Positions 48,333 to 58,367 are shown, numbered from the stretch's first letter. The stretch: DNA of 64,000 nucleotides from Thermodesulfobacteriota bacterium (GCA_035559815.1 DATMAT010000020.1:62001-126000); one strand, 5' to 3'. Translations and numbers: made by a program. The notes: generated by a model not told the origin, from the sequence alone.

Positions 48333-49604
48333 TCAGCTTTTAACTACCAATATTTCATCCCAGTTTGTAGTGTATCTGGGGGAGAGCTTTGCCCTCCTCA
48401 TTCGCCATTCTTGCTCTATCCCTGATGAGCCATATCTGATTGTATTAGAACCCCATTTGTCATTAAGCCTATCAACTGCTCTCATTAAGGACTTGTCCCT
48501 CTCTACATCTCTGGGATGCTCATATAAATTAAGCTGTATCTGGTCTTCTGGGACTATATCTGTCACCATGACCCCTGCTCGACTATACTTATATCCTTCC
48601 CTAAATATCCTATCCAAGCATTGTAGGGCATATTTAATCAATAAAGGTGTGTAAGCTGATGGTTCGGGTAGGGAACATCCTGCCAGATTCCCATAATAAG
48701 GTTCATCAGTTTTAAATCTATTGGTTTCAATAAACACACTTATATGAAATGCTACAGACCTCTGTTCCCTTAACTTCTCAGTAGCTCTTGTTGTATGAGT
48801 ACTAATAGACTCTCTTAACTCATTTAAGCTAGTTACCGGTCTGCCAAAACCCCTAGACCGGATAATCTGTTTCTTAGGCTCATTTAAATCATCCAGTTCA
48901 ATACATGATATACCTCGGAGTTCTAATTGAGTCCTGTGTCCCACAATGGTCATATACTTTTTAACCCAATTCTCAGGGGCATTCTTTAAGTCTAATGCTG
49001 TGAATACCCCATTCCTATTAAGCAATTTGGCATATTGTCTTCCTACACCCCAGATATCTTCTACATTGACACTGGCCAGGAAATCATCTGTTCTGGGGTG
49101 ATTGGTAATATCAAAAACGCCAGAGCACATAGGGTTTTTCTTAGCCAGTTTGTTAGCGATTTTGGAAAGGGTTTTTGTGGGGCCTATACCAATACTTATA
49201 GGTATACCAGTCCATCTATAGACTGTTGATTTTATTTCCTTTGCATATTCTGTAAGATTTAGATTAGAGAAACCAGAGAGGTTTAAAAAGGCTTCATCAA
49301 TGCTATAGAATTGTATATCTGGTGTGAACTGAGAAAGTATACTCATTACCCTCTGGGACATGTCCCCATAGAGGGAGTAATTACTGGATAAAACAGCTAC
49401 ATTATTATTTTTGAAAGTTTGTTCCCATAAAAATGCTGGTGCTCCCATCGGTATTCCAAGAGTCTTCGCTTCCTCACTTCTAGCAACCACACAACCATCG
49501 TTGTTTGATAATACAACTACTGGGCGTTTCCTCAGCTTCGGGTTGAAAACCCTCTCAACACTGCAATAGAAATTATTACAATCTACTAAAGCAAATATCA
49601 TCAT
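48333..49604 (-). CDS. umuC: UmuC-type DNA polymerase V catalytic subunit
   Basis: This 423-residue Y-family polymerase begins FALVDCNNFYCSVERVFNP, which includes the first catalytic aspartate, and has YSIDEAFLNLSG with the catalytic DE pair. A helix-hairpin-helix region (VEDIWGVGRQYAKLLNRNG) and a little-finger domain follow. It copies damaged templates with low fidelity when activated by UmuD' and RecA. It lies six bases after umuD in one operon. Confidence 0.95.
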   Translation of the reverse strand: MMIFALVDCNNFYCSVERVFNPKLRKRPVVVLSNNDGCVVARSEEAKTLGIPMGAPAFLWEQTFKNNNVAVLSSNYSLYGDMSQRVMSILSQFTPDIQFYSIDEAFLNLSGFSNLNLTEYAKEIKSTVYRWTGIPISIGIGPTKTLSKIANKLAKKNPMCSGVFDITNHPRTDDFLASVNVEDIWGVGRQYAKLLNRNGVFTALDLKNAPENWVKKYMTIVGHRTQLELRGISCIELDDLNEPKKQIIRSRGFGRPVTSLNELRESISTHTTRATEKLREQRSVAFHISVFIETNRFKTDEPYYGNLAGCSLPEPSAYTPLLIKYALQCLDRIFREGYKYSRAGVMVTDIVPEDQIQLNLYEHPRDVERDKSLMRAVDRLNDKWGSNTIRYGSSGIEQEWRMRRAKLSPRYTTNWDEILVVKS

Positions 49605-49610
49605 GGCATT

Positions 49611-50039
49611 TCACAAGGCAGGATGGAAAATATAAGTAACCTTGCCCCAAATCTCGAAATCTGCTTCACTGGATATTTCTATTGGTAAGTACTTTGGATT
49701 AGCTGATACCAGATACCACCTGTCAGCTTTCTTGACCAATCTCTTTACGGTAAAATCCCCGTTTAAAACAGCAAGGATGATATCATTAGTCTTGGCTTCA
49801 ATTGCTCTATCTACTAATAGGAAGTCCCCATCATCAATTCTGGCCTCAACCATAGAATTACCCATTACCCGAACAAGGTAAGTTGCCTCTGGGTGTTTGA
49901 CCAGCTTCTTATTCAGGTCAATACGTTCCTCGATATAATCATCAGCAGGTGAGGGGAACCCTGCTGGAGGACGTACTAAGAATAAGGGGAGATTTAGCTT
50001 GACCTCAGATTTTAGCCTATACATTTCTGTTACAGTCAT
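49611..50039 (-). CDS. umuD: UmuD-type S24 peptidase, polymerase V subunit
   Basis: This 142-residue protein has the UmuD layout. The self-cleavage bond is Ala26-Gly27 within PPAGFPSPADDY, the nucleophile is Ser62 in MGNSM, and the general base is Lys99 in TVKRL. RecA-stimulated self-cleavage yields UmuD', which activates UmuC. It is the middle gene of an SRAP-umuD-umuC operon, 13 bases after the SRAP gene. Confidence 0.94.
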   Translation of the reverse strand: MTVTEMYRLKSEVKLNLPLFLVRPPAGFPSPADDYIEERIDLNKKLVKHPEATYLVRVMGNSMVEARIDDGDFLLVDRAIEAKTNDIILAVLNGDFTVKRLVKKADRWYLVSANPKYLPIEISSEADFEIWGKVTYIFHPAL

Positions 50040-50052
50040 ATTGTTACCCTCC

Positions 50053-50721
50053 TCATACTGGTTTTATACACTCCTCTGAATCATTCTTGGGTGAGTTAAC
50101 CAATGTAGAAACCTGATAGGCTTCCATTAAGTCAGATGGAAAAGGGGCCAGATATTCAGTCAGTGTATCGGTATCCTTAAACTTGGGGTCTAGCCACACA
50201 TCTTCATCCTTCTTGTGCAAGATAACTGGCATTCTATTGTGGATAGGTTCCATTAACTCATTTGCCCTTGTGGTGATTATGGTGAAAGAAAGGATTTCTT
50301 CTCCCTCAGGACTTTTCCACTTTTCCCATAGACCAGCAAAAACGAATGGTTCCCTTGTTTTAAGTACAAACCGATATGGAATTCTATTCTTTTTGTCACC
50401 AGTCCACTCGTAAAAACCATCAGCCAGAACCAGACAGCGCCTATCCCTAAATGGTCTCTTAAAGGTGTTTTTTTCAGCAAGTGTTTCTGCTCTGGCATTA
50501 GTCATTTTATACCCAATCTTTATATCCTTGGCCCAGACGGGTATCAGTCCCCACCTCATCATTACCAGTTCCCTCTGGCCTTGATTTGATACTATGATAG
50601 GTGAATTCTGGGACGGTGCTATGTTGTATCTGGGTTGTAACAGAATATCATTAGGAAATATGAAACCATACCTGGATTGAAGGTCATCCTTATCTGTGCT
50701 GAGCGTAAATCGGTTACACAA
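50053..50721 (-). CDS. SRAP-domain protein (YedK/HMCES family)
   Basis: This 222-residue SOS-response-associated protein starts MCNRFTL, and Cys2 becomes the N-terminal residue that crosslinks to abasic sites in single-stranded DNA. Other conserved pieces are NARAETL, DGFYEW with the catalytic glutamate, and PIHNRMPVIL with the active-site histidine. It shields abasic sites from error-prone cleavage. The start is TTG, set by the need for cysteine at position 2, and is supported by GAGGAG ten bases ahead. No LexA box that I could recognise lies upstream. Confidence 0.93.
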   Translation of the reverse strand: MCNRFTLSTDKDDLQSRYGFIFPNDILLQPRYNIAPSQNSPIIVSNQGQRELVMMRWGLIPVWAKDIKIGYKMTNARAETLAEKNTFKRPFRDRRCLVLADGFYEWTGDKKNRIPYRFVLKTREPFVFAGLWEKWKSPEGEEILSFTIITTRANELMEPIHNRMPVILHKKDEDVWLDPKFKDTDTLTEYLAPFPSDLMEAYQVSTLVNSPKNDSEECIKPV

Positions 50722-50912
50722 GGTAGAGTCTCCTCATAATATGGGCAATAGCTCTAAACTCAATGGTTATTAGAAAAGTACTTTAATACCCCACGTATTC
50801 AAAGTCTAGCTAAATTTGGGGAGTTTAACAATATCATGTATTAGGTAGATCATTGAGGAATATAAGAGAATTGGCATCCCCAAAGTTGCTTCTTCTGGCC
50901 TGTATATGAGCC

Positions 50913-50966
50913 ATTATTAGTATTTTCTACACTAATCTCTGTCCGATAAATTAGGGGGCTAATACA
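50913..50966. mobile_element. Remnant of an IS right end related to the IS3-type element
   Basis: About 54 bases ending TTAGGGGGCTAATACA match the right end of the IS at 63135-63188 with only a handful of differences, including the shared ATTATTAGTATTTT start and the CTGTCC core. No transposase sequence is attached. It is a decayed solo end of the same or a close IS, in the same orientation. Confidence 0.7.
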
Positions 50967-50979
50967 CTACAGGATCGAG

Positions 50980-51204
50980 ATGTGTCATGTGGTTGAAAAA
51001 GTAAATAAAAACTGGTTTTATTGTCTTATGGGAAATATAGAAAGGCAATTAGATTCAATCGAGAAGAGACTCAATAATATTCTAGTAATACTTGATAAAA
51101 CAGCTACGGGTTCCGCACTTATAAACAAATTAATGATAGGAACCCTACTAACCCTCATTATTGGGTGGATTGCGATTATAACAACAATCTTTCTCGTGGA
51201 TTAG
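50980..51204 (+). CDS. Small predicted membrane protein
   Basis: This 74-residue frame has a charged coiled-coil-like middle (IERQLDSIEKRLNNILVILD) and one hydrophobic segment near the C-terminus (LMIGTLLTLIIGWIAIITTIF). That layout suits a single-pass membrane protein. The ribosome-binding site is weak, and no family is recognised. It lies just right of the IS remnant and faces the TOPRIM gene. Confidence 0.4.
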   Translation: MCHVVEKVNKNWFYCLMGNIERQLDSIEKRLNNILVILDKTATGSALINKLMIGTLLTLIIGWIAIITTIFLVD

Positions 51205-51273
51205 GTTAAAACTTGCATATCCTATCACATCAAGCCTTAATGATCTGACGAACATAATTGGTGGTTGAAACCA

Positions 51274-52932
51274 CTACCCCAATAAGCCAGTCCCTATGTT
51301 CATCTTTTGATGGTCTTTTCCTGTTGGTTGATGATTTAGGAGTATTAAATCTCCACTCTTTAGAACAAAATTCTCTATGGGTCTTTTGTGTTTCGAATTT
51401 GGCTTAGATTGTCTTTTTTTGATAACCAAATCTACTAAATCTACAACCAATTTTGGCTTATTTATTTTGATTTGATATTTTACTTCTACCGCTCTTATTA
51501 GACCTTTTTTTCTAGTCGCATCGTAACGAATGTTCTTAATGTCTTTGGCTTTAATAAATGTTTTAGTCTGCATATTTATAGCTCTGGCTATCTCTGAATC
51601 AGTAAAATTGGCTTCTTCAAATGAAGAATTGTGTTTTTTTACTCCCCATATTTTGATTCTGTCTCTACTTGGTATCACTTTTATTAATCCTTTGAAATCA
51701 AATTTTCTCTTTGCCTTTAGTAACCTTCTAGCTTGTTTTGCATTTTCTCCTTCATTATCAACAATAAAATAAATTAAAACTTGTTTTTCATGCATATACT
51801 CAATAAAACATTGCCAATTTGCAAGAGTAAATTCTCCATCTCCCTTAATTGACCTAAACTCGATTCCCAATAGGTTAGAATTATATTGATAATATTCAAA
51901 CAGGTTTCTTATGGCTTTCCATTCTTCACCTTCCGTAAATATAATAGCTCTTGGTTTTGGATTTATACCCCATTCGTTGCATAGAAATTCCAACATTTGG
52001 TACGGATGGTTCTCTAGTATATCCTTTCCATATTTTCTTTCTTTCCATTTAGGTAATTTGGATATTTCATCTCTTGACGAGGTATCAAAGACATCATGAA
52101 TATCCGAAATGCCCTTCATTGATAGGTTTTCTCCTATATCTTTCAAATACAGATAAAGTATTTGTGCCATTTCATAGAAATCCTGTGCAAGTAAAGCATT
52201 TCCTCTTAGTTGTTGTCTTTTATTATAGTTGATAAATGATAGGAGTAAGTACCATCTCTCTAGAGGATCAATATGTCTTAAAATGAGAGAAAATTCCGTT
52301 ATCCATTTTTTGATTTCATCTGACTTAAAATTTAAGTCTTCTAATACCTGGAGAGGATTGAATTTCTTCTCTACAATAAACTGTTCTCTCCAATTTCTGA
52401 TTGAAGATAACAAAATAGTTTCTTTTTTTACAAAGTAAGTACCGTGAATTGCCACGAATCCATGATAGTCTCGGCTTTCTCCCCAACGATTATCGCTTCT
52501 TACCTCCGGCAAATAGAAATCCTGGATTTTACAGAGAAGTACTAAGAGTCTATTAAATGTTTCAATTTGCCTTTTCAAAGTACCGGTATTTGAATCTATT
52601 AGTTGTTCCCAGTTTGTTATAAGATAGCTTCTTTGCTTTCCCTTCATTCTATATGCACTGAGTTTTACTGAGTCTGCTCTACATCTCTCAAGTATATATA
52701 GACTATAAACTTGGAATGAGGAATAGAAATCAATATTATTTTCGCTGTAGGTAGGTAGTAACAATCTTTTTTTCTTATAATAACTAAGTAACCAAAGAAA
52801 ACTCTCTTCAGTGATTCCTATATGTTCAAATCTTTCTTTGCAATATTTAAAGAAATCTCCTGCACTAAGTAAGGGATTCTGAGAACTTTCAGGCAATTCA
52901 TTTAATAATTGTAATTTTTCTATTTTTGTCAT
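51274..52932 (-). CDS. Uncharacterised protein with TOPRIM-like C-terminal domain
   Basis: This 552-residue protein is not assigned to a named family. The first 330 residues are mostly helical and unlike known domains. From about residue 340, AIIFTEGEEWKAI supplies a TOPRIM-like glutamate. LIYFIVDNEGENAKQARRLL then matches the DNDxxG-type metal-binding motif of OLD nucleases, followed by a FEEANFTDSEIARAIN segment resembling their downstream region. No ATPase domain is fused, unlike OLD proteins. It may be a nuclease that depends on its neighbour. It follows the TPR-membrane gene by 54 bases on the same strand, so the two are probably co-transcribed. The DNA is very AT-rich. Confidence 0.65.
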   Translation of the reverse strand: MTKIEKLQLLNELPESSQNPLLSAGDFFKYCKERFEHIGITEESFLWLLSYYKKKRLLLPTYSENNIDFYSSFQVYSLYILERCRADSVKLSAYRMKGKQRSYLITNWEQLIDSNTGTLKRQIETFNRLLVLLCKIQDFYLPEVRSDNRWGESRDYHGFVAIHGTYFVKKETILLSSIRNWREQFIVEKKFNPLQVLEDLNFKSDEIKKWITEFSLILRHIDPLERWYLLLSFINYNKRQQLRGNALLAQDFYEMAQILYLYLKDIGENLSMKGISDIHDVFDTSSRDEISKLPKWKERKYGKDILENHPYQMLEFLCNEWGINPKPRAIIFTEGEEWKAIRNLFEYYQYNSNLLGIEFRSIKGDGEFTLANWQCFIEYMHEKQVLIYFIVDNEGENAKQARRLLKAKRKFDFKGLIKVIPSRDRIKIWGVKKHNSSFEEANFTDSEIARAINMQTKTFIKAKDIKNIRYDATRKKGLIRAVEVKYQIKINKPKLVVDLVDLVIKKRQSKPNSKHKRPIENFVLKSGDLILLNHQPTGKDHQKMNIGTGLLG

Positions 52933-52986
52933 CTTTATATTATCATTGAAGTTAAAGTCTTATCTGATCCTGTTTTAATATCTCGA

Positions 52987-55311
52987 TTATATATTTTGTA
53001 CCCAAGGCAGATTAGGCTTCTTGTCTGGAATGACGTCCTTTATTCTTTCTAATTCCACTAACTTGTTTTCAATGGTTGGATGAGATAGAACAAATTCGGA
53101 GGGTGGAGATTGTAACTCTACTTCGAAATCATGTGACTTAATCCTTTCTATGCTTGGAAAGAAAAGGATAAGTATTAAAAATAAGATAAAGAATATATAG
53201 ACTGTCCAATTTAATTCTGTGTTTAACTCTATATAAATCCATTTAGCTATAAGTGGATGAAGTAAAAACAATAAAATGACAACAACCAATAGAACCATAA
53301 ACATAAGTCTTTTGTAGCCCTGATATAAAGGAGAGTACAACCACCAATGCCACCAAGGTGGTTTGATTTGGTAGTTCCAGATGTTACTGAGTAATTCTAT
53401 TGCTGATTGTTTTACCGAAGATTCTATTTTAATGCATTCCTCTAGCTTGTGTTTAGCAGTAAAATAATCTTTACTCTTATTATAAAAATAACCCAAGAAA
53501 TAAAGAACATGTGCTCTTAGGTCTTCCTTCATAAGTTTATTAGATAGCTTTTCAGCTTTTTCGAGTGTTCTAATAGCTGAACCAATGCTTTCTTGGTACT
53601 TATTATCTTCCTTTCCTAAATTAAACTCGGCCTTTAAATAATTGGCGTAAGCATTCCATATAAGATAAAAGGGATTACCCTCATCTAGTAAAATAGCCTT
53701 TTTAAGGGATTGGATGGCTAAATCATAATCACATTCCTCAATTTTTATTCTGCCCTGGATGTACCATGCTGGGGCATGGGATTGATTTAATTTTAGGGCT
53801 TCTTGAACTTTTTTAGTAGCATCATCTACATTTCCGATGTTGAAGAAGAGTTCAGCTAGGTTACTGTGAGCCCAAATAAAGTTTGGATTTAGTTGTATAG
53901 ACTTCTGATAGGCTTTTTGTGCTTCTTTGTATCTTTCTAACCTATGATGAATAACCCCACAATTATTCCAGGCATCAGCATAACTTGGATTTATCGCTAA
54001 GGCTCTTTCAAAAGCTTCTAGTGCGTCTTGATATCTTTCGAGCCTTTCTAGTGCAACGCCTTTGTAATTCCAAGAGTTTGCATAGTTAGGATCAATCTCA
54101 ATAGCTCTTTCGTGTGCATTTAATGAATTCTTATATTTGCCAAGATTGACGAAAACTAAGCCAAGACTATTCCAGGCTCCTGCAAATTTCGGATCCAAAT
54201 GTAGGGCTTTTTCAATGGCATTTATGGCCTCATCATAATTCTCTAGCTTGGCAAGCACAATCCCTTTGCTATTCCAGGCATCGGAGTAATTCGGATTTAT
54301 CTTTATGGCTTTATCAAAAGACTCTATGGCCTCCTCGTATCTTTCCAGCTTCTCAAGTGTAATCCCCTTGTTATTCCAGGCTTCGTAATGATCAGAGACT
54401 AACTCAATAGCTTTTTCATATGCCTCTTTTGCATCTTCGTATCTTTCAAGTCTAAAAAGAACATTACCTTTGTTATACCAGGCATTAGCATTCTCAGGGT
54501 CTATGTCTATAGTTTTGTTATATGATTTAAGTTCCTCATCATATTTTTCTAACACTGAAAGCGTAAAACCCTTATTGTTCCAAGCACTCACGAAGTCTGG
54601 TTTTAAATCTATGGCTTTGTCAAAAGCCTCATTAGCCTCTGGGTATTTTTTAAGATTTATAAGAGCCTGACCTTTGTTATAATAAACATCGGCTTCGTTT
54701 GGGTTTATTCGAATAGCTTCATCAAAAGCTTCTAAAGCCTCTTCGAATTTTTTAAGCTTATAAAGAGCAAATGCTTTGTTATTCCATGCTTTATGATTGT
54801 TAGGGTTTATCTCTAAGACTTTGTTGTATACTTCTAAAGCTTCTTCATATTTTTCAAGGTTAACGAGAATACCACCTTTGTTGTACAAAGCATTAGATTG
54901 CTTAGGATCAATCTCTAGTGCCTTTTTATATGATTTTAGTGCCTCCTCGTATTTCTCAAGTTTTTCAAAAGCAACGCCCTTATTAACCCAAGCATCAGCA
55001 AAATTTGGATTTATCTCTATTACTTTGTTAAAAGCCTCTATACTTTCCTCATATTTCTCAAGAAAAATAAGTGAACAGCCCTTGTTATACCAAGAGTCTA
55101 GAGATTGTGGATTAATCTTAATAGCTTTGTCAAAAGCCTCTATAGCATCTTGATATTGTCCGAGGTGTGCAAGGACAAGACCTTTATTATACAAGGCTTC
55201 AATGAAACCCGGATTTAATTCCGTAGCCTTTCCGAAGGCTTCCAGAGCTTTATCGTAATGTTTTTCATCAAAGAACTTTATGCCCTTATCAAGCCATTCT
55301 TCCGAGGTCAT
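52987..55311 (-). CDS. TPR protein with two C-terminal membrane segments
   Basis: This 774-residue protein has at least 16 canonical 34-residue tetratricopeptide repeats (about residues 1-545, consensus AWNNKGxxLxxLxxYEEAIEAFDKAIxINPN). A less regular helical region follows, then two hydrophobic segments near the C-terminus (MFMVLLVVVILLFLLHPLIA and VYIFFILFLILILFF). It should be an inner-membrane protein presenting a long TPR superhelix, probably to the cytoplasm. It lies between hsdR (92 bases upstream) and the TOPRIM-like gene (54 bases downstream), all on one strand. The role is unknown; a sensor or scaffold for the TOPRIM protein is an inference. Confidence 0.85.
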   Translation of the reverse strand: MTSEEWLDKGIKFFDEKHYDKALEAFGKATELNPGFIEALYNKGLVLAHLGQYQDAIEAFDKAIKINPQSLDSWYNKGCSLIFLEKYEESIEAFNKVIEINPNFADAWVNKGVAFEKLEKYEEALKSYKKALEIDPKQSNALYNKGGILVNLEKYEEALEVYNKVLEINPNNHKAWNNKAFALYKLKKFEEALEAFDEAIRINPNEADVYYNKGQALINLKKYPEANEAFDKAIDLKPDFVSAWNNKGFTLSVLEKYDEELKSYNKTIDIDPENANAWYNKGNVLFRLERYEDAKEAYEKAIELVSDHYEAWNNKGITLEKLERYEEAIESFDKAIKINPNYSDAWNSKGIVLAKLENYDEAINAIEKALHLDPKFAGAWNSLGLVFVNLGKYKNSLNAHERAIEIDPNYANSWNYKGVALERLERYQDALEAFERALAINPSYADAWNNCGVIHHRLERYKEAQKAYQKSIQLNPNFIWAHSNLAELFFNIGNVDDATKKVQEALKLNQSHAPAWYIQGRIKIEECDYDLAIQSLKKAILLDEGNPFYLIWNAYANYLKAEFNLGKEDNKYQESIGSAIRTLEKAEKLSNKLMKEDLRAHVLYFLGYFYNKSKDYFTAKHKLEECIKIESSVKQSAIELLSNIWNYQIKPPWWHWWLYSPLYQGYKRLMFMVLLVVVILLFLLHPLIAKWIYIELNTELNWTVYIFFILFLILILFFPSIERIKSHDFEVELQSPPSEFVLSHPTIENKLVELERIKDVIPDKKPNLPWVQNI

Positions 55312-55403
55312 ACTGATTCCTATCTTGCAAATTTCTGGCTTACTAACAATAAAATTAGAGTCTAGAATTACGGATTAAATTATCCGAATACCAGGAACCT
55401 CTC

Positions 55404-58367
55404 CTATACCTCTCCTCCCATCTGTTGTTTATAATACTCCTCGAACCATCTTCTCTTCACCATTTCATTCATCCTGGGTTCTGAGAGCTTTTTGTAGAGG
55501 TCTATTTTAGTATTAACGTACTCCAATAACAATGAGTCAAACACCTGCTCAAACTTGTACCTCATACCGTCCATAGTGTTCCTATCGTTCATGACTGATT
55601 TTAGCTCCTCGTTCTCCTCCATTTTTGTCCAGAGCCTTTCCATATCTACCTTGTCATCATCGGTTAGATTCGAGCCATGCACCTCATTAAGCTCTCTGAT
55701 AATATTAGACAGGATATCTTTTGGTTCCTCCTTGTGGTGAGGTACTGTGCTAGTAATGCCTGGGATGAAAGCATTTTTCTTCTCAAGTAAAAGCTTCCCT
55801 GTATATGTCCTTTGAATTCGTAATGAGTCTAGGGCTACAGCATATTGAATTTCGGAAGGTAAACGTCCATCACGCTTCGGAAGCTTCCTGTTTAAAAGCT
55901 TGGCAAAATCATATAATTTCTGGAGTTCTACATCTTCAAAGCTGATTAACTGGGAGACAAAACTGTATAAACGGATATAGCTCTGTAAAGTTGCCCTGAA
56001 ATCCTCCCTCTCATTTTCTTCCTTTTCGATGAATCTGGAGACAACCCTATCCAGAATTGGTTGCATCTTCTCCTTCGATTCATTCTCATCATAAAGCACC
56101 CTAGCCAAATCCTCTATATCATTTCCGGTATAGATATTGAACTGTTCAAGTTCGGACTGTTTATCATATAGCTTATTAGGGTCTGTTTCTTCTGCCAGGA
56201 TAGTTGTTTCATAATAGGGTTGAAAGGCATTTTGGATGTCATCTGCCTCATTTACGAAGTCCAAAACAACAGTTTCCGTCTTTCCTTTCATGGTTCTGTT
56301 TAATCTACTTAAGGTCTGGACTGCATGTAGCCCAACTAGCTTTTTATCCACATACATGGTGTGAAGAAGTGGTTCGTCAAATCCGGTCTGGAATTTCTCA
56401 GCAACGATAAGAATTCTGTAGTCCGGTGTTTTGAATGCATCTGGAATACTTACCTTGGGTGGGAGCCTATTTAAGCTATTTTCCGTATATTTTTCAAGCG
56501 TATCAGGGTCTCTCACTTCTCCAGAAAACGCTACTAGAGGTTTATACGGGAGATTTTTCTCTTCCATTATCTTTTTGAACATGAGATAGTACCTAACTGC
56601 ATGTAGCCTAGAACGGGTTACAACCATTGCTCGACCACGTCCCTGGATGGCGTTTTCAGTCACATCCATAAAATGATCCAGCATTATCCTCGTCTTCATT
56701 TCAATCGCATGTGGTTGCAAATCCACGTAGGAAGTGAGCAGTCTAACTGCTTTTTTCTTCGGGTATTCTTTATCCTCCTCAATCCTTTTGGCCAGTTTGA
56801 AGTATCGTTTAAAGGTGGTGTAATTCTCTAAAACGTCCAGTATAAATTCCTCTTCGATGGCCTGTCTCATCGAATACAAGTGGAAAGCTTCATATCTCCC
56901 ATCTCGGTTCTTCCATCCAAAAAGCTCAAGGGTTTTGTTCTTGGGGGTAGCTGTAAAAGCAAAGTAAGAAATATGGGGTTGTCTCCCTCTAAGTCGTATC
57001 TCCTTTACAATTTCATCCTCGATATCGAATTCATCCTTATCCTCTTCCTCTGCCTGTTCCAGGTTAACCGATAGTACTTTCTTTAAATGTTTTGAACTCT
57101 CACCGGACTGACTGGAGTGTGCTTCATCTAAAATAACAGCGAAGCGTTTTCCTTTTAATTCGGTTATGGTGTCGGAGATGACGGGGAACTTCTGTAGAGT
57201 CGTAACGATAATGTCTTTACCGTGTTCTAGTGCTTCTCGTAACTGAGTGGAGTCTATGTCAATTTTTTTGACAACTCCCTCCACCTGTTCAAATTGTTTA
57301 ATGGTGTTCTGTAACTGCCTATCGAGAACCCTTCTATCAGTAACCACAACTATGGAGTCAAATAACCTCTCTTTATCGGTATCCCTTTGGTAAAAACTTG
57401 CCAATTGGTGCGCTAACCAGGCAATGGTATTTGACTTTCCTGATCCAGCAGAATGCTGAATGAGATAACTCTCCCCAACACCCTCGTCCTTTAAAGCATC
57501 GAGTATTTTCCTCACTGCATCTAACTGGTGGAATCTTGGAAAAACAAATACTTCATATTCCCTTTCTATAAGACCTTTGTTTTTATCATAGTACTTCTCG
57601 CTATTTTTCTGGATATGGAGGTAATTATGGATCAGGTTCAGGAGCGTATCCGGTTGAAGTATATCCTCCCATAGATATGCAGTCTTATGGCCCCTGGGAT
57701 TAACTGGGTTCTCGGTATCCAAATTAAAGGGTAGGAAATGGGTATTATCTCCCTCCAGCTTGGTTGTCATATAGACCTTCTCATTTCCCACAGCAAAGTG
57801 TACGAGACATCTTTTGAACTGGAAAAGTGGTTCTTTAGGGTCACGGTCTTTCCGATACTGTTTAATTGCCTCTTCAACAAATTGACCGGTGAGGGAATTT
57901 TTTAGTTCTGCAGTAATAATGGGAATGCCATTAAGAAATATGGTTAAATCGAGAGAGTCATTTGTTTTCTTGCTGTAGTTTAGTTGTCTTACGATAGAAA
58001 ACCTGTTCCTAGAGTAAAGGATTTGATGTTCGGGGTTCATGCCACTAGAAGGTTTGAAGTATGCTAGATGGAATTTTGAACCCCTGTCCTTTATACCTTC
58101 CCTTAAGACCTGGAGTGTCCCTTTGCGATTGATTTCTTGAGACAAACGGTAACAGAGCTTTTTAGGGGTGTCTAAGCCATATTGGTTTTCCAGTTTTTCG
58201 TATTCTTTGGGTTGGGTGGTCTGGATAAATTGGATTACTTCATCTGGTATTAAGCAAAGCTCTTTATCATAATTTTCTGGAGACAGTTTAATATAGCCAG
58301 AGTTTAGAAGGTGGTCTTCAATATGTGCTTCAAAGTCTTTTTCCCTATAGGACTGGGATGTCATCAC
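55404..58367 (-). CDS. hsdR: Type I restriction enzyme, R subunit
   Basis: This 987-residue HsdR has an N-terminal PD-(D/E)XK nuclease (LDLTIFLNGIPIITAELKN) and two RecA-like helicase domains: Walker A SAGSGKSNT near residue 306, LDEAHSSQ, and FAFTATPKNKTLELFG. GFDEPLLHTMYVDKKL and the following ALSRLNRT-type motif VI lie further on, with a helical C-terminus for binding the methylase core. It translocates and cuts unmodified DNA. It is complete, with no frameshift, and last of the classical hsd genes in the operon. Confidence 0.95.
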   Translation of the reverse strand: MMTSQSYREKDFEAHIEDHLLNSGYIKLSPENYDKELCLIPDEVIQFIQTTQPKEYEKLENQYGLDTPKKLCYRLSQEINRKGTLQVLREGIKDRGSKFHLAYFKPSSGMNPEHQILYSRNRFSIVRQLNYSKKTNDSLDLTIFLNGIPIITAELKNSLTGQFVEEAIKQYRKDRDPKEPLFQFKRCLVHFAVGNEKVYMTTKLEGDNTHFLPFNLDTENPVNPRGHKTAYLWEDILQPDTLLNLIHNYLHIQKNSEKYYDKNKGLIEREYEVFVFPRFHQLDAVRKILDALKDEGVGESYLIQHSAGSGKSNTIAWLAHQLASFYQRDTDKERLFDSIVVVTDRRVLDRQLQNTIKQFEQVEGVVKKIDIDSTQLREALEHGKDIIVTTLQKFPVISDTITELKGKRFAVILDEAHSSQSGESSKHLKKVLSVNLEQAEEEDKDEFDIEDEIVKEIRLRGRQPHISYFAFTATPKNKTLELFGWKNRDGRYEAFHLYSMRQAIEEEFILDVLENYTTFKRYFKLAKRIEEDKEYPKKKAVRLLTSYVDLQPHAIEMKTRIMLDHFMDVTENAIQGRGRAMVVTRSRLHAVRYYLMFKKIMEEKNLPYKPLVAFSGEVRDPDTLEKYTENSLNRLPPKVSIPDAFKTPDYRILIVAEKFQTGFDEPLLHTMYVDKKLVGLHAVQTLSRLNRTMKGKTETVVLDFVNEADDIQNAFQPYYETTILAEETDPNKLYDKQSELEQFNIYTGNDIEDLARVLYDENESKEKMQPILDRVVSRFIEKEENEREDFRATLQSYIRLYSFVSQLISFEDVELQKLYDFAKLLNRKLPKRDGRLPSEIQYAVALDSLRIQRTYTGKLLLEKKNAFIPGITSTVPHHKEEPKDILSNIIRELNEVHGSNLTDDDKVDMERLWTKMEENEELKSVMNDRNTMDGMRYKFEQVFDSLLLEYVNTKIDLYKKLSEPRMNEMVKRRWFEEYYKQQMGGEV

